Positions 6,695 to 11,271 of a DNA stretch of 11,271 bases are shown here, in pieces. Under the pieces are notes generated by a model. It had not been told where the DNA came from and did not search any database. It saw only the letters and a list, made by a program, of their open reading frames with translations. Source of the stretch: Bacillota bacterium. Lineage in GTDB: Bacteria > Bacillota_E > Sulfobacillia > Sulfobacillales > Sulfobacillaceae. A program made the translations under genes and the position numbers. Where the stretch lies: NCBI GenBank assembly GCA_021802225.1, contig JAKAAS010000021.1, positions 1 to 11,271 on the forward strand, in the 5' to 3' direction. Numbering within the stretch: position 1 is the first letter of the stretch; each line of letters begins with the position of its first letter.

Positions 6695-7849
6695 ATGAAA
6701 ATTGCAGTCGTGACAGAAAGCTGGTGGCCGTCAACAGACGGGGTGGTCACCTGGGTTGCGGCCACTGTGCGCCAACTCAAACGCATGGGCCACACAGTAT
6801 TGATTATCGCGCCGCGGGGCGGCGACAGCGTATTTGAGGGAATTCCGGTCCGAGATGTCCCCACTTTTTCTCTTTTCTTTATCTATGGAGGAAAGCCTTG
6901 GGGCATCCCCTTGCCGCGTGTCACCGCCTTCCTGGAAGCATTCCAGCCCGATGTCGTGCATGTTGTCAATCCCGGATTTCTAGGCATCGCCGGCGTTTAC
7001 GCTGCCACCCGTCTGCGAGTCCCGCTGGTTGAATCGTATCATACTGACATTGCAAAATACGCGAGCATATACCATTTTGGGTTTGCGAAGCCTGCCATCT
7101 GGGGGATTCTGCGCGCCATGCACAACCGGGCATCCGTCAATCTGGCTGTGTCCCAAGGGGTCAAACAAGAAATGGAAGCGCATCATTTTCGCCGCGTCCA
7201 GGTGTGGCGGCGCGGAGTGGACTTGGAGTTATTCCGTCCCGGCCGCAGCACTGCCCGCATGCGCGCCATGCTTACGGGCGGCCACCCGGACTGCACCCTG
7301 GCGCTTTATGTGGGGCGGATCGCCGCTGAGAAGGGTATTTACCGTCTTAATGACATTTTTTCTCTCAATCCGCGCTTGCGGCTGGCGATTGTCGGGGAAG
7401 GGCCTGCAATGCCGGGACTGCAGCACCTCTTCCGCAACACGCGGACCATTTTTCTTGGAAAACTCTTGGGCACAGCACTGGCAGAAGCTTATGCTTCCGC
7501 CGACTTGTTTGTCTTCCCCTCAACGACCGAGACACTGGGTCTGGTGCTGTTGGAGGCCATGGCATCCGGTCTGCCAGTCGCCGCTGCCGAAAGTCCGCCG
7601 ACTCACGAACTAATCGACCCCAGTGGAGCCGGTTTGCTCTTCTCTCCAGGACAGCCTCACCGGTTGGGGGAAATAGTGAGAGAATTGGTGGACGGCGAAA
7701 TCCCCCTGCGCATCCGGTCTGTCCGAGCGCGCCAGGAAGCCGCCAAATGGGGTTGGGACCGGTCCACCGAAGATCTGCTTGAATTTTACCGCCAGGCCGT
7801 GCAATATCAGAGGGAACGCAGCCTGCGCGCGCACTATCGCCACCTCTGA
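6695..7849 (+). CDS. Family 4 glycosyltransferase (MgtA/SqdX-like)
   Basis: A retaining GT-B glycosyltransferase of 384 residues, the usual length, that transfers a sugar from a nucleotide donor. The N-terminal acceptor domain opens with MKIAVVTESWWPSTDGVV, including the Gly-containing loop of GT4 enzymes, and has VVHVVNPGFLG (88-98) and ESYHTDIAKYAS (113-124). The C-terminal donor domain has YVGRIAAEKG (205-214; Arg208 and Lys213 would contact the diphosphate) and the E-X7-E motif with Glu279 and Glu287 in TETLGLVLLEAMASGLPVAA. The overall pattern is closest to the plant/bacterial sulfolipid synthase SqdX and mannosyl-lipid transferases, so a membrane glycolipid product is likely but not proven. 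No signal peptide is present, so it is probably membrane-associated at the cytoplasmic face. ATG 6695 is preceded by GAGG (6686-6689). A GTG at 6689 is an alternative start. Confidence 0.88.
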   Translation: MKIAVVTESWWPSTDGVVTWVAATVRQLKRMGHTVLIIAPRGGDSVFEGIPVRDVPTFSLFFIYGGKPWGIPLPRVTAFLEAFQPDVVHVVNPGFLGIAGVYAATRLRVPLVESYHTDIAKYASIYHFGFAKPAIWGILRAMHNRASVNLAVSQGVKQEMEAHHFRRVQVWRRGVDLELFRPGRSTARMRAMLTGGHPDCTLALYVGRIAAEKGIYRLNDIFSLNPRLRLAIVGEGPAMPGLQHLFRNTRTIFLGKLLGTALAEAYASADLFVFPSTTETLGLVLLEAMASGLPVAAAESPPTHELIDPSGAGLLFSPGQPHRLGEIVRELVDGEIPLRIRSVRARQEAAKWGWDRSTEDLLEFYRQAVQYQRERSLRAHYRHL

Positions 7850-7907
7850 CCGCTAAAAGAGGCGGGAGGAAGGGCGGGGGTGTTGGGCCGCGAGCGCACC
7901 GAACCCG

Positions 7908-7930
7908 TGCCGGTGATTGCCGGTCCGGCA
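7908..7930. repeat. Short inverted repeat between glycosyltransferase and usp genes
   Basis: TGCCGG (7908-7913) pairs with CCGGCA (7925-7930) around an 11-base loop. No T-run follows. It could be a weak transcription end for the upstream gene. No clear promoter for the usp gene is visible in this 159-base gap. Confidence 0.4.
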
Positions 7931-8008
7931 GGCTGCCCCAAGGCGCTCGTATGCCACACGCAATAGCCTTTGATAACCACCGAGACGATCGAAAGCGAGG
8001 AGACCCAG

Positions 8009-8485
8009 ATGAAGAATTTTGCCGTCGCCGTGGATGGATCACCGGCAAGCCTTGCCGCCCTGAAATGGGCCATGGCGGCCGGAGACCCCACCAGCGCCAT
8101 ATGGGCCTGCAATATCCAGGACCCCATCAATTTCCATCAGGACACGCACGCAGCCATTGTAGCCGGCAGCATCGACATGGACCTCACTCCCAACCCCGCT
8201 GAAGAAATCACCCACACGGGACCCCTTGGGCACAGCATCGAAGAGCTTGGACGCACGTATGGGCGGACAGTGACGTGGGTCCCCCTCACCGTGACTCCCG
8301 GCCAAAGCAGTTGTGCCGAAGCCTTCTACCAAGCGGCCCTCGGCCGTCGGGCGGATGTCTTGGTCGCTGGGCGGCATCAGGGAAGCGCCCTCATGGAAGG
8401 CATGTTCGGCAGTTTCCCGCGGTGGCTTGTTACTCATGCCCACCTCCCGACCGTCATCGTACCGCCCGGACCCGATGCACGCTGA
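8009..8485 (+). CDS. Universal stress protein (UspA family), divergent
   Basis: A cytoplasmic single-domain Usp protein of 158 residues, the family's usual size. It begins KNFAVAVDGSPASLAALKWAM, the first beta strand, nucleotide-site Asp and first helix of the fold. It ends with DVLVAGRHQGSALMEGMFGS and THAHLPTVIVPP, the nucleotide-loop region and last strand. The loop normally reads G-X2-G-X9-G-S/T. Here it is GRHQG...FGS, so the first pair is spaced by three residues and ATP binding is uncertain. The central part (about 55-95) is poorly conserved. ATG 8009 has GAGGAG at 7997-8002 with 6 bases spacing, which is better than an upstream in-frame TTG at 7970. The gene stands alone, 159 bases after the glycosyltransferase. 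A stress-related role is inferred from the family only. Confidence 0.8.
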   Translation: MKNFAVAVDGSPASLAALKWAMAAGDPTSAIWACNIQDPINFHQDTHAAIVAGSIDMDLTPNPAEEITHTGPLGHSIEELGRTYGRTVTWVPLTVTPGQSSCAEAFYQAALGRRADVLVAGRHQGSALMEGMFGSFPRWLVTHAHLPTVIVPPGPDAR

Positions 8486-8518
8486 GCGCACGAGCATCCC
8501 GGGCACGAAAAATCTCTT

Positions 8519-8558
8519 CCCGACATGCCGGATTTTCTAGAATATCCGGCACGTCGGG
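8519..8558. terminator. Convergent intergenic hairpin, likely terminator
   Basis: CCCGACATGCCGGAT (8519-8533) pairs with ATCCGGCACGTCGGG (8544-8558), 14 of 15 positions, 33 bases after the usp stop. The one mismatch is A-C in a plus-strand transcript but becomes a G-U pair in a minus-strand transcript. An ATTTTT run follows (as read on the minus strand) about 8 bases beyond the stem. It could therefore end minus-strand transcription from the right as well as usp transcription. Confidence 0.65.
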
Positions 8559-8682
8559 ATTCAGCCTGTTATCAGGCAAATCTTTGCTATTTGCACGCTT
8601 GGGGCCAGGCAATATCTTAGGGACACGCCAAAGTCACCACAGACTTGATGCCGAGCGCGTGGCTAGGGGCTGTTGGCGAGCC

Positions 8683-8720
8683 CTTTGCGAGGAGCCGAGG
8701 TACGTCAGCTCCTCGCAAAG
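8683..8720. repeat. Perfect 13-bp inverted repeat with 12-base loop
   Basis: CTTTGCGAGGAGC (8683-8695) is exactly complementary to GCTCCTCGCAAAG (8708-8720). No T-run follows on either strand. It lies inside an open frame (8645-8875, 76 codons) that has no recognisable product. The perfect repeat makes that frame less likely to be a gene. Possible roles are a transcription end, a protein-binding site or the end of a small mobile repeat. Confidence 0.8.
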
Positions 8721-8724
8721 AATT

Positions 8725-8744
8725 CCCCCGGATATATCCGCGGG
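8725..8744. repeat. Near-perfect 20-base palindrome centred on GGATATATCC
   Basis: CCCCCGGATATATCCGCGGG (8725-8744) reads as its own complement except for one C-C pair. It starts five bases after the 13-bp inverted repeat. A dyad with no loop looks more like a dimeric protein site than an RNA hairpin, though no target gene lies nearby. Confidence 0.6.
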
Positions 8745-9130
8745 AAGCATCCAAACTCTGTTTGCCACTCCGGGCCGGTGTTGTGCTGGTCCGCAACGGC
8801 GTTAAGGAGATGGTCTTGTTGCCCATAAGCCGCATTGGCGGCTATGGCATCGACATTCCTAGCGAGAAAACTTGATGAGCCAGATGGGGACAGACAAGCC
8901 ATTCAGTTGTATAGCCCGCTGTTAGCCCGGCGTTGCTGTCCTTATGTAATTTAGAAAAAAATACAGTAGTGTTTTGGCGTGTGCGGCAACTCCTCAAAAA
9001 CCTTCCCGTTTCAGACTGCGCCAAAATTGGACCGGGCTTGACGAGGCAGCGGGTCAGTAGAACAAGCGTCTTATGGCCCATCCGCCGCCAATCCCTTGCA
9101 TGACCTTGGCGGCGCGCCGACCTCTCTTCG
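8745..9130. other. Gene-poor convergent intergenic stretch
   Basis: Apart from the hairpins before it, I see no supported gene here. Two open frames exist: a plus-strand frame ending at 8875, and a plus-strand run from about 8960 to 9101 ending in TGA. Neither has a start signal or known family. An A-rich patch (8947-8962) is the only marked base-composition feature. This may be decayed sequence. Confidence 0.4.
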
Positions 9131-9409
9131 TTAAGACGCCTGGCTCCCGCCGCCACGCTCCGCATGATGCTTGCGGTACTCCCCATACGAAATGACTTTT
9201 GCCTGGGCGCCGTAAGGTGATGGGAGCTTGGAAAGTCGTCCCCAGTAAATCCACGTGCCCAGCAAGCTGAACATCCATAAAAGATATCCCAATACAACTC
9301 CCACCAGAAGAACTTCCCCAAACGCCGCAGGCCGATCAAATCCCAGCATCATAAAAGCCAATCCGCTGCCGACCACTAGTGCTGCAAGACCCCGCCGAAT
9401 CGGATGCAT
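9131..9409 (-). CDS. Small two-helix membrane protein, function unknown
   Basis: A 92-residue open frame encodes a basic N-terminus (MHPIRRG), two hydrophobic segments at about residues 7-24 and 32-54 with a short FDRPAAFGE loop between them, a WIYWGR interface segment, and a hydrophilic tail ending in ERGGGSQAS. The charge pattern fits two membrane helices with both ends in the cytoplasm. The preferred start is ATG at 9409, with AGGGGG about 8 bases upstream on the minus strand. A GTG at 9415 adds two residues. It lies 159 bases downstream of sat on the same strand, beyond a 22-bp hairpin, so it is probably expressed separately or at reduced level. I do not recognise a family. A chance frame is possible but the helix pattern argues against it. 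Confidence 0.6.
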   Translation of the reverse strand: MHPIRRGLAALVVGSGLAFMMLGFDRPAAFGEVLLVGVVLGYLLWMFSLLGTWIYWGRLSKLPSPYGAQAKVISYGEYRKHHAERGGGSQAS

Positions 9410-9483
9410 GCTCACCGCCCCCTTTGCGTTTCAGTGTAGACTGTGCCGGGCTGGAGCGGTGGGGCCATACGGCCTAATTATGG

Positions 9484-9530
9484 AGGACTTGGTGGACCGG
9501 ATGCCTCTGGCATCCGGTCCACCAAGTCCT
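9484..9530 (-). terminator. Perfect 22-bp hairpin downstream of sat
   Basis: The arms at 9484-9505 and 9509-9530 are exactly complementary over 22 bases with a 3-base loop (TCT), beginning 38 bases after the sat stop codon. On the minus strand the stem is followed by CCATAATTAGG, which is A/T-rich but not a U-tract. It probably ends or attenuates cysH-sat transcription, or protects the 3' end of that mRNA. Confidence 0.7.
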
Positions 9531-9568
9531 TGTCAGCAGCCAAGAGAATATTCTTTGGCAGCCGAGAA

Positions 9569-10705
9569 TCAGTGGCCGGAAAGATCATCTCCCAGCCATC
9601 CCCCTGGCGAACCTCCCCCGCCACCGGAACTGAGTGCGGCATAAGATTCCCGCAAAGCGTCCTGCAAATATCCTGACACCTCAGGGCGGCTGAATTCCGG
9701 GGGAAGGCCGCATCCAGAGCGCAGCTTTTCCCGCACTTCCGTTCCCGACAAGGTCAGCCAATCCCCGGTGTGCGGGCACGTGCGCTGTGACACCGTGTGC
9801 CTGCACAGGGGGCAATACCCGACGGAGCCGAATGCTAAGGGAATAATGCCAACTTCCGCAGCGTGCGTCTCCAGTAAGCGGATAGCGTCTTGCGGCCCGT
9901 AAAAATTGGAAAACCCTGCAGCATCACGGCCGATAATGAAATGCGTCGCACCGTAATTTCGGCGGACAATGGCGTGGAACAGCGCTTCCCTCGGCCCGGC
10001 GTAGCGCATGGCTGCGGGAAAGGTGGCCAAGAGGACACGATCTGGCGGATAGTAGCCCTCCATCAGTACCCGGTAGCTCTCCATACGGATGGCAGCTGGA
10101 ATGTCATCGGATTTAGTCGGTCCCGTCAAAGGGTGCAATAATAGTCCGTCACAAATCTCGAGGGCCACTTTATGCAGATATTCATGGGCCCTGTGTATGG
10201 GATTGCGGGTCTGGAACGCTGCTACCGTGCGCCACTTGCGCGCAGCAATCAGTGCCCTAACCTGATCCGGGCGGCATGGTTCCACGAAGGGCGAGCGGGG
10301 CGGGTGAGATAGGGTCACGTCGCCGGTGACGCACCATGGACTTTGCGACAACAGCCGGGCCACGCCGGGGTGGGACGGATCGGCGGTGAGGTACACGCTC
10401 TGCGCTTCTTTAAGCAGATCCCGCCAGAAAACCTCTTGCACACAGACCCGGGCCTGGAAACCCGACGCGCCAGTCATAGCAATCAGGTCTCCATTGTGCA
10501 AATGCTTTGCCAGATTCTCTGGCACCGGCAGCACAATGGGGAGGGGGAATAGGGACCCGCCCGGCAGTCGCATTGTGTGGCAAACGGAGAGGTATTCTGA
10601 TGCGGTCATGGAATGCGTAAGCGGTAGATACGCATCCCACGCCAGCAATGTTAAGTCGCCCGCCACGTCTTCTGGAACGGTCAGCACCGCAGACGGCACC
10701 ATCAT
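9569..10705 (-). CDS. sat: Sulfate adenylyltransferase (ATP sulfurylase)
   Basis: Sat makes adenosine 5'-phosphosulfate (APS) and diphosphate from sulfate and ATP in the cytoplasm, the first step of sulfate assimilation. It has 378 residues, as in Bacillus Sat (about 380), with no APS-kinase domain. The first ~150 residues form the PUA-like domain. The catalytic domain has QTRNPIHRAH at 165-174 (Arg167, Asn168, His171, His174) and GRDAAG at 259-264 (Arg260). The His usual in bacterial GRDHAG is Ala262. A zinc-type cluster follows: CPLC (298-301), TCPH (309-312). LSGTEVREKLRSG and PPEFSRPEV are family hallmarks. The tail is Gly/Ser-rich. The ATG at 10705 overlaps the cysH stop as ATGA. Upstream in-frame ATGs at 10720 and 10744 exist but would extend beyond the family's N-terminus. 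Confidence 0.93.
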   Translation of the reverse strand: MMVPSAVLTVPEDVAGDLTLLAWDAYLPLTHSMTASEYLSVCHTMRLPGGSLFPLPIVLPVPENLAKHLHNGDLIAMTGASGFQARVCVQEVFWRDLLKEAQSVYLTADPSHPGVARLLSQSPWCVTGDVTLSHPPRSPFVEPCRPDQVRALIAARKWRTVAAFQTRNPIHRAHEYLHKVALEICDGLLLHPLTGPTKSDDIPAAIRMESYRVLMEGYYPPDRVLLATFPAAMRYAGPREALFHAIVRRNYGATHFIIGRDAAGFSNFYGPQDAIRLLETHAAEVGIIPLAFGSVGYCPLCRHTVSQRTCPHTGDWLTLSGTEVREKLRSGCGLPPEFSRPEVSGYLQDALRESYAALSSGGGGGSPGGWLGDDLSGH

Positions 10706-11271
10706 CGGTGCAGCCCGCATTCCGTCTTGCCTGACCCCGCCCACCGCCCGCTGCGCTCGCCGGAACCGTCAGATGGCCTCGTGCAGGGCATGCAGCCGAT
10801 ACTGGGATATCCCTGGTCATGCAGAGGGTTGTACGGCACATTGTTCTCCCGGATATAATCCCAGACATCCTCGTTGGACCAAAATGCCAGGGGGTTGATC
10901 TTGACAAGAGAAAACACGGGATCCCATTCCACGGTCTCAGCAGTCCGCCGTGTAGGGCTCTGACTGCGCCGGATTCCCGTCACCCATGCCCCGGCGCTAG
11001 CCAGAGCGCGCTGTAAAGGCTCGACCTTGCGCAACCGGCAGCACTGGTCAGGGTCTCTTTCCCACAGTCTGGGGCCATAATGCGCGGCCTGAATGTCTAC
11101 CGTCTCGGCCGGCCAGATGGCCGTCACTGTCAGTTGATACCGGGTCCGCACCATTTCGGTCAGGCGCAAAGTCTCAGGAAAAAGCAGGCCCGTGTCAAGA
11201 CAGACCAGACGCGGCGCGCAGCCGAGGGATACTGCCGCGTCAATGATCACCATATCTTGGCAGACCGGGTG
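10702..11271 (-). CDS. cysH: APS reductase, CysH family (5' end outside window)
   Basis: This enzyme reduces APS to sulfite with thioredoxin, the step after Sat. At least 189 codons are visible. The frame runs off the right edge, and the motif at the edge (QDMVIIDAA) is internal in known CysH proteins, so the ATG at 11253 is not the start. Visible features are CLDTGLLFPET, then WERDPDQCC (the CC pair, codons at about 11038-11043), WVTGIRRSQSPTRRT, the helix FWSNEDVWDYI, GYPSIGCMPCTRP (the CXXC pair) and KTECGLH, whose Cys is the catalytic nucleophile. The CC plus CXXC pairs bind a 4Fe-4S cluster and mark the APS-using branch rather than the PAPS-using enterobacterial one. The spacing of the CC, CXXC and catalytic Cys matches the mycobacterial enzyme closely. 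The stop overlaps the sat ATG by 4 bases. Confidence 0.93.
   Translation of the reverse strand, partial: HPVCQDMVIIDAAVSLGCAPRLVCLDTGLLFPETLRLTEMVRTRYQLTVTAIWPAETVDIQAAHYGPRLWERDPDQCCRLRKVEPLQRALASAGAWVTGIRRSQSPTRRTAETVEWDPVFSLVKINPLAFWSNEDVWDYIRENNVPYNPLHDQGYPSIGCMPCTRPSDGSGERSGRWAGSGKTECGLHR

Noticed and set aside
7365..8048. Minus-strand open frame of 227 codons across the end of the glycosyltransferase gene
   Set aside because: It is Arg/Pro/Ser-rich, overlaps a well-supported gene and the usp start, and has no recognisable domain. It is a composition artefact.
8645..8875. Plus-strand open frame of 76 codons
   Set aside because: A perfect 13-bp inverted repeat and a palindrome lie inside it, the start is not preceded by a ribosome binding site, and the product matches nothing known.
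8842..9339. Minus-strand open frame of 165 codons overlapping the small membrane protein gene
   Set aside because: It has no recognisable domain and no good ribosome binding site, and the overlapping frame at 9131-9409 has a clear membrane-helix pattern.
1..11271. tRNA or rRNA genes, CRISPR arrays, phage or defence genes
   Set aside because: I saw no regularly spaced direct repeats, no tRNA-like T-loop/CCA patterns, no rRNA motifs and no defence-type domains on either strand.

Overview
This window looks like ordinary chromosomal sequence from a moderately high-GC bacterium. A Firmicute of the Sulfobacillus or Alicyclobacillus kind is my best guess. That is an inference from the lutABC-type lactate operon, strong AGGAG-type ribosome binding sites, an APS-reductase-type cysH next to a Bacillus-length sat, and an IS200/IS605-family tnpB relic. 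No marker in the window settles the taxonomy.

Layout. Bases 1-60 are probably the 3' end of a plus-strand gene. A roughly 225-base leader follows, with several possible hairpins, and then a tight lutA-lutB-lutC operon (286-3077) for oxidation of L-lactate to pyruvate. Bases 3078-4245 contain no intact gene. They hold a decayed tnpB spread over three reading frames (about 3118-3626), what may be the right end of that element, a perfect 16-bp inverted repeat (3761-3801) and unassigned sequence. From 4246 to 8485 four plus-strand genes lie at separate spacings: a divergent prolipoprotein diacylglyceryl transferase (lgt) with an unusual C-terminal extension, a class II aldolase/adducin domain protein with a long unassigned N-terminal half, a family 4 glycosyltransferase, and a small divergent universal stress protein. 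The plus-strand genes and the minus-strand genes converge on a gene-poor stretch (8486-9130) containing three inverted repeats. On the minus strand lie a small two-helix membrane protein (9131-9409), a perfect 22-bp hairpin, sat (ATP sulfurylase) and a 5'-truncated cysH (APS reductase) running off the right edge.

How the genes work together. LutABC form one catabolic complex. CysH and Sat are successive assimilatory sulfate steps (sulfate to APS to sulfite) and overlap by 4 bases, so they are probably translationally coupled. Lgt and the glycosyltransferase both act on membrane or envelope lipids, but nothing in the sequence links them to each other. The rest of the window is a set of single-gene units separated by hairpins.

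I did not find a convincing new multi-gene system. The points most worth a second look are the altered active-site motif and extra C-terminal region of the Lgt homologue, the N-terminal domain of the aldolase-like protein, the decayed TnpB locus with its flanking hairpin, and the repeated use of intergenic hairpins that lack a clear U-tract.
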